Shown one piece after another: positions 17,145 through 25,122 of a stretch of 49,558 bases of DNA. The translations under genes were made by a program, and so were the position numbers. The notes beneath the pieces were generated by a model, which ran no database searches, was not told the DNA's origin, and saw only the letters and a program-made list of their open reading frames with translations. Location: contig SLQY01000263.1 in NCBI GenBank assembly GCA_007131235.1, positions 1 through 49,558 of the forward strand, read 5' to 3'. Each line of letters begins with the position of its first letter. The stretch's first letter is position 1. The stretch comes from Wenzhouxiangella sp. (GTDB taxonomy: Bacteria > Pseudomonadota > Gammaproteobacteria > Xanthomonadales > Wenzhouxiangellaceae).

Positions 17145-19175
17145 TTACCAGATGCTCACGCGTTCTTCGACCGGTACGTACAACTCATGATCAGGTTGCA
17201 CGTTGAAAGCTTCGTACCAGGCATCAATGTTGCGCACGACCCCATTGACCCGGTAGCGGGCCGGGCTGTGCGGGCCGGTGATCAAGCGAGCGCGCAGCGA
17301 TTCCTCGGTTTCGATCGTCCGCCAGACTTGGGCCCAGGCCATGAAGAAGCGCTGGTCTCCGCTCAATCCGTCGAGAACGGGGGCCTGGCCGTCGTGGTGA
17401 TCTGCCAGGTAGAGTTGGTAGGCATGGTGGGCGATGGAAAGGCCCCCCAGATCACCAATATTCTCTCCCAGCGCCAGTTGGCCATTGATGTTCATGCCGG
17501 GTAGCGGCTCGAAGGCATCGTATTGGGCAATCAGTCTGCTGGTTCGACGCTCGAACTCGGCGCGGGAGTGATCTGTCCACCAGTTGCGCAGTACACCGTC
17601 GGCATCCGAGCGCGAGCCCTGGTCATCAAACCCGTGGCCCATTTCATGCCCGATGACGCCACCGATGGCGCCAAAGTTGACGGCAGGGTCGGCGTTTGGA
17701 TCGAAGAATGGTGGCTGCAGAATGGCGGCCGGAAACACGATCTCATTGCGCGTTGACGAGTAATAGGCATTGACGGTCTGGGGCGTCATGAACCACTCCC
17801 ACTCGCGCACCGGTTCGTTCAACCGCGCCAGGGAGTCGGCACGGAACCAGGCCCCGAGACGGTCGAGGTTTCCAACCAGGTCCGTGGCATCAATACTGAT
17901 TGACGAGTAGTCGCGCCAGCGATCGGGATAGCCAATCTTGGGAAGGAATGCATCGAGCTTGCGCTGTGCCTCGGCGCGGGTTTCGTCATCCATCCAGTCC
18001 AGAACCGCCAAGCGTTCGGCGAATGCGCGGCGCAGATATTCGACCAGTGTTTCCATCTGCGCCCGATGGGCTGGAGGAAAATGGCGCTCGACATAAACCT
18101 GACCGACCAGTTCACCCAACCGACTGCTGACCAGGTTAATCGCGCGGCGATCGCGCGGACGTCGCTCCTCGACGCCGCCGAGGCGACGCTGGAAAAACTC
18201 GAAGTGAGCTTGCGAAAAGGCTTCAGGTAATAGCGTGGCGTGATTGTTGATCCAGTGAAAGGCGTGCCATGAAGCCCAATGCTCGACCGGGATATTGGCA
18301 AAAACGGCAGCATTGGCAATCACGGCGCGGTCGTTGGTCAGAACCAACTCCTCGACATCGTTGACTTCCCGCTCCGTCAACAACGCGCTCCACGGAAATC
18401 CGGGTGCCATTTCTTCCAGTTGCTGACGTTCAATCAGGTTGTAGTTGGCTTGTCGATCACGTTGCTCGACGCGAGTGAAGTGATTGGCCGCCACGGTTGT
18501 TTCCAGGGCAAGAATGTCGGCGGCCCTTTGCTCGGCCTGGTCGATTCCGGCACGCTTGAAGGTGGCCGCAATATAGGCCTGGTAAGCCTCGCGATGGGCT
18601 GGAAAGGGGGCATCCTCTCGATCGTAGTAGTCGCGGTTGGGCAGGCCGAGGCCGCTCTGGGCAAGATGAACCAGGTAGCGCTGGGGATTGCCGGCATCCT
18701 GGGCTATGCGAACCGCAACCAGTGAGCTGGTTCCCGGCTTGCCCATCCAGCGGGCTGCATCCGTGAGCGATTCGATGGCCAGCAGCTGTTGCAGCGTTTC
18801 CTCGATTGGGCTCAAGCCAAGTTGTTCGATGCGGTCGCTATCCATGTAGCTGGCATGCAGATTGGCAATCTGCCCCTGGGCGGAGTCGGGCTCGGGCTGC
18901 GTGGCGGCAGCGTCGGCAATGATTGCCTCGACACGCTCTTCGGCTTCCAGCGCCAATTCGGCAAAGGCACCGAAGCGGGAAAAGCCGGCCGGCATGGTTG
19001 CCGACGCCAGCCAGCCGTCATTGACGAACTGGAAAAAATCGTCTCCGGGGGCAGTGGATTCACTCAAGTGTCGGGTTTCGACACCCCAATCTCCGAGCCT
19101 GGCGGCGTCGGATGCACCTGCGTTCAGGCTCAGTGTCAGAAAAAGAGAAAAAAGTATTGGCTTGCTCGGAGTCAT
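17145..19175 (-). CDS. M13 family zinc metallopeptidase (neprilysin/PepO-like), exported
   Basis: A 676-residue gluzincin endopeptidase that cleaves short peptides. The start at 19175 gives a signal peptide (MTPSKPILFSLFLTLSLNAGASDA), followed by the family opening PGDDFFQFVNDGW. The zinc site is HEMGH near residue 509 within GHEMGHGFDDQGS, with the third ligand in GENIGDLGG about 60 residues later. NAYYSSTRNEIVFPAAILQPPFF is the substrate-binding block. The C terminus ends in SIW, keeping the conserved Trp but not the usual Cys-x-x-Trp. It is probably periplasmic or secreted. It is the first gene of a pair with the LpxR-like protein and is divergent from the HD-GYP gene. Confidence 0.95.
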   Translation of the reverse strand: MTPSKPILFSLFLTLSLNAGASDAARLGDWGVETRHLSESTAPGDDFFQFVNDGWLASATMPAGFSRFGAFAELALEAEERVEAIIADAAATQPEPDSAQGQIANLHASYMDSDRIEQLGLSPIEETLQQLLAIESLTDAARWMGKPGTSSLVAVRIAQDAGNPQRYLVHLAQSGLGLPNRDYYDREDAPFPAHREAYQAYIAATFKRAGIDQAEQRAADILALETTVAANHFTRVEQRDRQANYNLIERQQLEEMAPGFPWSALLTEREVNDVEELVLTNDRAVIANAAVFANIPVEHWASWHAFHWINNHATLLPEAFSQAHFEFFQRRLGGVEERRPRDRRAINLVSSRLGELVGQVYVERHFPPAHRAQMETLVEYLRRAFAERLAVLDWMDDETRAEAQRKLDAFLPKIGYPDRWRDYSSISIDATDLVGNLDRLGAWFRADSLARLNEPVREWEWFMTPQTVNAYYSSTRNEIVFPAAILQPPFFDPNADPAVNFGAIGGVIGHEMGHGFDDQGSRSDADGVLRNWWTDHSRAEFERRTSRLIAQYDAFEPLPGMNINGQLALGENIGDLGGLSIAHHAYQLYLADHHDGQAPVLDGLSGDQRFFMAWAQVWRTIETEESLRARLITGPHSPARYRVNGVVRNIDAWYEAFNVQPDHELYVPVEERVSIW

Positions 19176-19324
19176 GATTGTCTGTTTGGAGGGGTGGGTC
19201 ACTCGGGGCCATAAAAACACCTGTTGTCTGGCCCGCTGATCGGGCTCAGACATTTGATCGGTTAATTGGTTCTATCCATGCACGTCATTTTGGACCGGAT
19301 CATCCAAGCCGGGGTCGCTGGAAA

Positions 19325-19333
19325 TGCTATGAT
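19325..19333 (+). promoter_or_regulatory. Candidate extended -10 promoter for the HD-GYP gene
   Basis: TGCTATGAT is an extended -10 element about 75 bases before the HD-GYP ATG, in the divergent gap with the M13 peptidase gene. No good -35 hexamer is present, which extended -10 promoters tolerate. Confidence 0.35.
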
Positions 19334-19408
19334 TTCTGCTACAACGGGGTTTCGATTGCAGGATCTCCAGTATTCCGGTCGGAGATTGTCAGTGAATAGT
19401 CTTTCAAA

Positions 19409-20647
19409 ATGAGCATGTTGTCGGAATACGAGCGCAAGATCCATCCGGATCAGCTGCAGCTCGGCCATTTCGTCATTCGAATGAGTATTCCCTGGCGGGA
19501 CACGCCGTTCCCGCTCGAAGGTGTTCGGGTGGTCGACCGACAGATCCTGGCCTGGATGCGTGAGCACTGCCAGTGGGTAGTGGTTGATCTCGAGCGCAGC
19601 CCCGGCGCCCGCGGGCTGGAACGCTATGGTTTGACTGACGCTGCACCCTCCAAGTCAGCCCGCTCGCCCAAGCTGGATGTCATTCGCCAGACCAAGATTG
19701 ATCCAGAAACACTACAGGCTGCATCGGCGCAATACGAAGCGCTGGACCAGCAGGTGCGCGATCTGGTGGCGAGCATGCGAGAAAGCGAGGTGCTGGATAC
19801 GGGCGCTGCCCGGGAGGTGGTCAGCGAGGTAGCTGCCAGCCTGGAAAGCAATCTGGCGGCGCTGGTGTGGTTGACCCGGATCAAGGACAAGGACCGTTAT
19901 ACGGCCCAGCACTGTATCAACGTCGCCGTGCTTGCCATTGGTCTGGCTCATGCCCTGGACTGGGAACGGGCGGATGTCGAAATGGCCGGTATGGCTGGCT
20001 TGTTGCATGATCTGGGCAAGACACTTCTGGATCCGGAAATTCTCAACAAGCCTGGTCGACTGACCCCCGAGGAATTCGAACACGTCAAGGCTCACACCGT
20101 GCTGGGTTTTGAAATGATTCGTGAGGACGACAACGTGCCCCTGGCCGTTGCTGACTCAATCCTGAGCCATCACGAGCGACCCGATGGCCACGGCTACCCG
20201 GGCGGCAAGAGCGAGCCCGAAATCAAACCCCTGGCCCGGCTGATTGCGGTGGTGGATGCCTACGATGCCATCACGTCGAATCGGGTCTATGACCCGGCCC
20301 GTTCGCACCACGCCGCGCTTGGAATCTTGTGGAAAGAGCGTGGCAAACAGTTTGACGGGCACATGGTTGAAGCCTTCATTCGCCTGATGGGATGGGTGTC
20401 GCCGGGAACGCTGGTCCGATTGAGCGATGGAGAGATAGCGGTGGTACTGGAGAGCAAGTCCGAGCGCGGTCTTCGCCCGTTGGTACGCCGCGTCCAGGCG
20501 CAGGCTGATCATCATGTCCTGGGCGAAATCGTTGACCTGGCGACATTGGAACCGGACGCCATTCAGCCAATGTTGAGAATAGCCGAAGTGCTGCCCGACG
20601 GTGCCGGAGGTATCGATACTCGTGATTTGCTGGCCAGTTTCGGTTGA
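19409..20647 (+). CDS. HD-GYP domain c-di-GMP phosphodiesterase with N-terminal DUF3391
   Basis: A 412-residue cytoplasmic protein. The N-terminal 120 residues (LQLGHFVIRMSIPWRDTPFPLEG) match the DUF3391 domain often fused to HD-GYP. The HD-GYP domain runs from about residue 150 to 345, with HDLGK at 200-204 and the extended HHERPDGHGYPGG at 254-266. This family degrades c-di-GMP to pGpG or GMP at a bi- or trinuclear iron centre. No receiver domain is fused, but a separate receiver protein follows 100 bases downstream on the same strand. Both ATG 19409 and ATG 19415 are possible starts, and neither has a strong ribosome site. Confidence 0.93.
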   Translation: MSMLSEYERKIHPDQLQLGHFVIRMSIPWRDTPFPLEGVRVVDRQILAWMREHCQWVVVDLERSPGARGLERYGLTDAAPSKSARSPKLDVIRQTKIDPETLQAASAQYEALDQQVRDLVASMRESEVLDTGAAREVVSEVAASLESNLAALVWLTRIKDKDRYTAQHCINVAVLAIGLAHALDWERADVEMAGMAGLLHDLGKTLLDPEILNKPGRLTPEEFEHVKAHTVLGFEMIREDDNVPLAVADSILSHHERPDGHGYPGGKSEPEIKPLARLIAVVDAYDAITSNRVYDPARSHHAALGILWKERGKQFDGHMVEAFIRLMGWVSPGTLVRLSDGEIAVVLESKSERGLRPLVRRVQAQADHHVLGEIVDLATLEPDAIQPMLRIAEVLPDGAGGIDTRDLLASFG

Positions 20648-20746
20648 CGCCGAATTGTTCAGCACGCGTTCTCGATTGGAGTTGAAACCTGCATTGAAAC
20701 GAGCAATGGAGTAAACTTGAAAGATTGACCGAGAGGGAACGGGATC

Positions 20747-21313
20747 GTGAGTCAGCTCGACCGCTTTCGCAAATTGCTGGGCCTGGTTACACCGGACGAG
20801 CGTCGTCAAACCGGTCGCGTGGATGCGCCTGAAGGAACGCGGGTGTTGATCATTGACGACTCACGCACGGTCGTGGCGGCCCTGAGTCATATGTTGCGAC
20901 AGAGCGGCTACGATCCGATTGGGGCAGGGGACGCTGAGCGGGGTCTTGAACTGGCCATCAGTGCCAAACCGCACTTGATCTTTCTCGATATCGTCTTGCC
21001 GGGACTGAATGGTTTTGCCGCCTTGCGCCGCTTGCGCAAGGATGAGAGGACCCAGAACATCCCGGTCATCATGATTAGCGGAAATCCCCAGGCTGCCGAG
21101 CGTTTCTACCTTGAGCGCATTGGTGCCGATGATTTCATGAAAAAGCCATTCGGCCGTGCCGAGGTCTTTACAAGGATTGAAAAGCTGGTCAAGCAGGGTG
21201 ATTTGCCGGCTCGGACTGATGATGCCGGCAAGACCAAGCCCGAGGTCGTCGATGACAAGCAGCGGATCAGTGATGACATGCCTGATCCCTTTGATCTTTC
21301 CCGGCAGCAGTGA
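20747..21313 (+). CDS. Single-domain response regulator with N- and C-terminal extensions
   Basis: A 188-residue CheY/PilG-like receiver protein. The phosphorylation pocket is complete: Asp37-Asp38 (LIIDDSRT), phosphoacceptor Asp81 (IFLDIVLPG), Ser111 (MISGNP) and Lys133 (MKKPFG). There is no DNA-binding or enzymatic output domain. About 30 residues precede the receiver (MSQLDRFRKLLGLVTPDERR) and about 45 acidic, probably disordered residues follow it. The GTG start at 20747 is supported by GAGAGGGA eight to ten bases upstream. The cognate kinase is not in the window. Its position after the HD-GYP gene suggests it may act with it, as receiver and HD-GYP are commonly fused. Confidence 0.9.
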   Translation: MSQLDRFRKLLGLVTPDERRQTGRVDAPEGTRVLIIDDSRTVVAALSHMLRQSGYDPIGAGDAERGLELAISAKPHLIFLDIVLPGLNGFAALRRLRKDERTQNIPVIMISGNPQAAERFYLERIGADDFMKKPFGRAEVFTRIEKLVKQGDLPARTDDAGKTKPEVVDDKQRISDDMPDPFDLSRQQ

Positions 21314-21373
21314 TGACTTGTTGCGAAGACAAGGTTTCTTTCCGCTGGGTCCCCCAACACACCGGAGAAGGCG

Positions 21374-21583
21374 ATGACGCGTGATGAACTGATCAAGCGT
21401 CGCGCAGAGTTGCGCGAACGGATCGAGGCGATCAGGCGTGATCTGCGCAGTGGTCTGGAGCATGATCTCGAAGAGCAGGCCCAGCAGTTGGAAAACCACG
21501 ACACCCTGCTGGAAATCGCGCGCGTTGCCGAGGAAGAGCTGCTCAAGGTCGAAGCCGCAATCGCTGCGGCCACCGACGACTGA
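21374..21583 (+). CDS. Small helical protein of unknown function
   Basis: A 69-residue, highly charged protein (MTRDELIKRRAELRERIEAIRRDLR ... shortened to the first motif: RDELIKRRAEL). Nearly all of it is predicted helix with heptad-like spacing of Leu, Ile and Ala, so a short coiled coil is likely. It has no cysteines or hydrophobic segment and hence no zinc finger or membrane anchor. GGAGAAGG lies five bases before the ATG at 21374, strong support for translation. It sits between the response regulator (60 bases upstream) and the SLC13 transporter, whose ATG follows its stop by five bases. I do not recognise a characterised family; its layout resembles the coiled-coil half of DksA-like proteins, but that is only a resemblance. 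Confidence 0.8.
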   Translation: MTRDELIKRRAELRERIEAIRRDLRSGLEHDLEEQAQQLENHDTLLEIARVAEEELLKVEAAIAAATDD

Positions 21584-21588
21584 ATAGC

Positions 21589-23394
21589 ATGTTCCAGGAC
21601 CTGCACATCGCCTTGGCGGTGCTGGTGGGGATGTTGTTGCTGTTTGTCAGCAACCGGCTACGGCTGGACCTGGTGGCCGTGCTCGGGTTACTGGCATTGA
21701 CCCTTTCCGGCGTGCTGACCAGTGCCGAGGCACTGGCCGGCTTCAGCGACCCTGTCGTATTGATGATAGCCGGCCTGTTCGTGGTGGGAGCCGGTCTGTT
21801 TCGTACCGGAGTGGCCGATGCGCTGGGGCGCCAGGTCGAGCGCCTGGCGGGGCAGGGGATACACCGACTGACCCTGGCCATCATGCTGGTCACTGCTTTT
21901 TTGTCGGCATTCCTGAGTTCAACGGGCACCGTGGCAGTGATGCTGCCGGTGGTGCTGGCGATCGCTAGACGGCGCCGGATCAGCCCTTCCAGACTGCTGA
22001 TGCCGCTGGCATTCGCTGCCCTGCTGGGCGGCATGCTGACCCTGATCGGCACGCCGCCAAACCTGATCGTCAGCGGACAACTGGAGCAGGCCGGCCTCGA
22101 GCCCCTGGGCTTTTTCTCGTTCACCTTGCCCGGCCTGGTCATGCTTGCGCTGGGCACGGTCAGCATGCTGATACTCGCTCCGCGCCTGGTGCCTGAGCGT
22201 AAGGGGCGGATAGCCGACGACGAACAGCCGGCCTGGAGCGAATTGTTCGAGCAGTACGGCCTGAAGGAGCGGATGGCCAGCCTGCGGGTGCCGGCCAACT
22301 CGGCGCTGGTCTGCTCAAACCTCACCGGCAGCGAGCTGCGCTCGAGCTTTGGTGTGACCGTGATGGCGATCATTTCGCATACCGATCGCGGCGGATTCAT
22401 CCATCGCGCCGGTGCCGATAGCGTGATCCACGCCGACGACGAGCTGATCGTGATCGGGCGCGAGCAAGACGTCGCCGAGGCGGCGACCCGGTATGGCCTC
22501 GAGCGACTGCCGAAGCCGGCCCAGCTGCCGCAACCGCTGGGGCTGGTTGATGCACTGGTACCGCCGCGCTCGGAGTTTATCGGGCGCAGCCTGCGCGAGC
22601 TCAGGCTGCGTAGCGGACTGGGAGTTACCGCCCTGGCTCAGCGCAGTGCCGGTGATGCCGGCCAGCCGGTTGACCTGGATCGGCCGTTGCAGGTTGGCGA
22701 TGCGCTGCTGCTGACCGGCAGCAGTCGCGGCTTGCAGCGGCTGTCGCATAGCCGTGGTCGCCTGGTGTTGCTGGGTGATCCGGAACGAGAGCAGGACCTG
22801 GACTGGCGCAAGGCACCCCTGGCCATCGCGATATTGCTGGGCATGATGCTGGCCATGACCTTTGGCTGGATGGCGAATGTCAGCGCGGTGCTGCTGGCCG
22901 CGGCACTGCTTGTTTTGACCAGGTGCCTGGACATGGAACAGGCCTATCGCTCGATCAACTTCGAGAGTGTCATCCTGATTGCTGCCATTCTGCCGATGGC
23001 CACGGCACTGGACAAGACCGGGGCCATGGCGATGGCCGCGGACGGCTTGATGGGCCTGACCGGCCAGGCCGGTCCACTGATGCTGATGGCGGCCTTGTTC
23101 GTGTTCACCGCCGGCTTGAGCCAGATCGTTTCCAATACCGCGACCACGGTGCTGGTTGCGCCGATTGCCATCCAGGCGGCCCTCACCCTCGGGGTCAATC
23201 CCCAAGCGGTGCTGATCACCGTCGCGATCGCTGCCTCGAGCGCGTTTGCCACTCCGGTGGCATCGCCAGTCAATACCCTGGTGCTCGGTGCCGGCGGTTA
23301 TCGCTTCACCGATTTCGCTCGGGTTGGCATTCCCCTGCAGCTGGTTCTGCTGGCGGCAACCCTGGTGGTCGTGCCCTGGTTGTTCCCGCTATGA
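21589..23394 (+). CDS. SLC13/DASS-like permease with two TrkA-C (RCK_C) domains
   Basis: A 601-residue inner-membrane carrier. Transmembrane segments at about 1-205 and 400-600 flank a cytosolic region (about 230-390) holding two TrkA-C domains, recognised by LTGSELRSSFGVTVMAIIS and IGRSLRELRLRSGLGVTALAQ, each followed by a 'DELIVIG'/'DALLLTG' strand. Membrane hallmarks are LSSTGTVAVMLPVVL, GTPPNLIVSG and the C-terminal SNTATTVLVAPIAI and TPVASPVNTLVLGAGGY. Members carry sulfate, dicarboxylates or other anions with sodium; the substrate here is unknown. It begins five bases after the small helical protein and overlaps the rhomboid gene by four bases (ATGA). Confidence 0.92.
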   Translation: MFQDLHIALAVLVGMLLLFVSNRLRLDLVAVLGLLALTLSGVLTSAEALAGFSDPVVLMIAGLFVVGAGLFRTGVADALGRQVERLAGQGIHRLTLAIMLVTAFLSAFLSSTGTVAVMLPVVLAIARRRRISPSRLLMPLAFAALLGGMLTLIGTPPNLIVSGQLEQAGLEPLGFFSFTLPGLVMLALGTVSMLILAPRLVPERKGRIADDEQPAWSELFEQYGLKERMASLRVPANSALVCSNLTGSELRSSFGVTVMAIISHTDRGGFIHRAGADSVIHADDELIVIGREQDVAEAATRYGLERLPKPAQLPQPLGLVDALVPPRSEFIGRSLRELRLRSGLGVTALAQRSAGDAGQPVDLDRPLQVGDALLLTGSSRGLQRLSHSRGRLVLLGDPEREQDLDWRKAPLAIAILLGMMLAMTFGWMANVSAVLLAAALLVLTRCLDMEQAYRSINFESVILIAAILPMATALDKTGAMAMAADGLMGLTGQAGPLMLMAALFVFTAGLSQIVSNTATTVLVAPIAIQAALTLGVNPQAVLITVAIAASSAFATPVASPVNTLVLGAGGYRFTDFARVGIPLQLVLLAATLVVVPWLFPL

Positions 23395-24137
23395 GTCGCA
23401 AGCCCGGCAAGCACGACCCGATCGAGTATCAGCCCCAGGAGAAATTGAAATTCCCGCAGTTCATGCTGTTTCTCGTCGGCATGCCGGTCAAGGCCCGGCA
23501 GAGCGTAATCCACACTACACCGTGGTTGACCTGGAGCCTGGCGAGCGCCATTGCCTTGACAAGCTGCCTGGTGTGGTACGCGCCCAACCACGAAGCGCTG
23601 GCCGAATGGCTGGTTTACCGGCCCGATGCGGCCGGACTGCGTTGGTGGACCGGTCTGCTCTGCCATCCCCTCGTCCATGGCAACTGGCTGCACCTGGCCG
23701 GCAACTTGTACTTCCTGGTGCTTTTTGGCCGCAATATCGAGTGTTGCTTTGGTCGACGGCGCCTGTTCGGGCTGTTTTTGATCTCGGCTGTGACCGGCGC
23801 ATTGCTGCATGGGGCTGTCAGCGGCACTGGCCTGATCGGGGCCAGTGGTGGCGTGTTCGGCGTGCTGGTTTTTTACGTGTGCCGATATCCGCACGCACGT
23901 GTCATCTGGTTGCCTTTCGGATTCATTGCCCGAGCCGCGATGCTGGTCTGGGCCCGGCAGTTTCTCAGCAAGGGCTTTCCCGTGACCATTTACCTGGCGA
24001 TATACGGCGGTTTCCAGTTGCTCGTGCTCTACGAGCAGCTGTTCCTGGACGGGCGCGTGTCAGCCCTGGCCCATCTCGGCGGCGGGTTGGCCGGCCTGCT
24101 GATCTGGTTAGCCTGGCGAAAGGATTGGCTGCCCTGA
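23391..24137 (+). CDS. Rhomboid family intramembrane serine protease
   Basis: A 248-residue protein with about six membrane segments that cleaves substrates inside the membrane. The catalytic serine is Ser152 in LIGASGGVFG and the histidine is His228 in ALAHLGGGLAG. The conserved HxxxN-type block HGNWLHLAGNLYF is at 96-108. About 40 basic and polar residues precede the first helix. The ATG at 23391 overlaps the transporter's stop (ATGA), so the two are translationally coupled; a longer open frame upstream runs inside the transporter gene and is not real. It ends one base before the convergent DUF151-PDZ gene. The physiological substrate is unknown. Confidence 0.93.
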   Translation: MSRKPGKHDPIEYQPQEKLKFPQFMLFLVGMPVKARQSVIHTTPWLTWSLASAIALTSCLVWYAPNHEALAEWLVYRPDAAGLRWWTGLLCHPLVHGNWLHLAGNLYFLVLFGRNIECCFGRRRLFGLFLISAVTGALLHGAVSGTGLIGASGGVFGVLVFYVCRYPHARVIWLPFGFIARAAMLVWARQFLSKGFPVTIYLAIYGGFQLLVLYEQLFLDGRVSALAHLGGGLAGLLIWLAWRKDWLP

Positions 24138-24138
24138 G

Positions 24139-25017
24139 CTACAGGGTGCGTCCGCGGTGCCTTTCCCTGTCTGTTGCGCCGATATCCGTGTCCAGCTCGA
24201 TCACGTTGTCGCGGCCTTCGTGCAAGTAGCGGATCGACACTTTCTCGCCAGCCGGCGTGTTGCTCACCAACTCCAGGAAAGTCAGGGGTGTGGGTGGAAC
24301 GCTGCCGTTGACCTCCACGATCAGGGCGCCGGGCTGAATGCCCGAAAGTGAGGCCATGGTATTGACCGAACTGACCAGCACCCCCGGCTGGTCAGAGAGT
24401 TGAAGGGCTTCGCGCAGCTCGCGACTGGCCGGCATGACCGTGATGCCCACAGCGGTGACGACGTCGTCATCGCCCAGTCCTTCAAAGGGAATGTCCTCGC
24501 CGGCTTCGAGAATGTCGGGAGCAACGAGGATGGATGCCCCGGTACGCACCGCCATGGCCAGGCCGTCACTGGGCCGGGTGTCAATGCGCTTGATCTCGTC
24601 GCTGCCGCTGACAGAGATTTCCAGTGCCCCCAGGTAGGTCCCGTCTCGCAGTTCATCGACGATTACCCGCTCCAGGGTTCCTCCGAGTCCGTCGAGCAGG
24701 TTGACCAGCAGGTCGTGGGTCAGCGGTCGGGGTGACTCGACGCCGCGCTGGGCCATGACAATTGCCCGGGCCTCGTTGGGTCCGATGAAAATCGGCACGA
24801 TACTGCCGGATTGTGGCTCGCGCAGCAGCACAACCGGAGTGCCGGTGAACGGTACGATGCCGACCGAGGCCAGCTCCACAGGAATCAGTTGATCGCTGTC
24901 GACTGCCAGGCTGCGCGCCTGAACCGCAGGCGTACGACCCGTCAGGGTGGAGGCCAACATGAGCGTTGCGACCAGCAGCAGGCCAAGGATGAAGAAGCGG
25001 TGCGCGCGAGATGCCAT
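24139..25017 (-). CDS. Exported bifunctional-nuclease-like (DUF151) protein with PDZ domain
   Basis: A 292-residue protein. The first 35 residues hold a hydrophobic stretch (FFILGLLLVATLMLASTL), a signal peptide or membrane anchor. Residues about 48-165 match the DUF151/bifunctional nuclease fold: VELASVGIVPFTGTPVVLLRE, PIFIGPNEARAIVMAQRGVESPRPLTHDLL, and IDTRPSDGLAMAVRTGASILV. The conserved R-P-S-D is the family's best marker. Residues about 205-285 form a PDZ domain (VNTMASLSGIQPGALIVEVNG). DUF151 proteins are described as nucleases or growth factors in plants and bacteria, usually not exported, so the combination with an N-terminal anchor and PDZ points to an envelope role. It is divergent from the symporter gene. 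Confidence 0.82.
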   Translation of the reverse strand: MASRAHRFFILGLLLVATLMLASTLTGRTPAVQARSLAVDSDQLIPVELASVGIVPFTGTPVVLLREPQSGSIVPIFIGPNEARAIVMAQRGVESPRPLTHDLLVNLLDGLGGTLERVIVDELRDGTYLGALEISVSGSDEIKRIDTRPSDGLAMAVRTGASILVAPDILEAGEDIPFEGLGDDDVVTAVGITVMPASRELREALQLSDQPGVLVSSVNTMASLSGIQPGALIVEVNGSVPPTPLTFLELVSNTPAGEKVSIRYLHEGRDNVIELDTDIGATDRERHRGRTL

Positions 25018-25122
25018 GGCAAAAATCCTGTTCGATTATCAACAGACTAACGCGCCCGAGGTGAAATTTGGCGAAAACCGCGTTACGCTGCCGACTCCTG
25101 CGCTCGCCCCGGACTGGAATCC

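Noticed and set aside
22923-23390. Upstream extension of the rhomboid reading frame
   Set aside because: The extension lies wholly inside the transporter gene in another frame; the ATG at 23391 overlapping the transporter stop explains translation.
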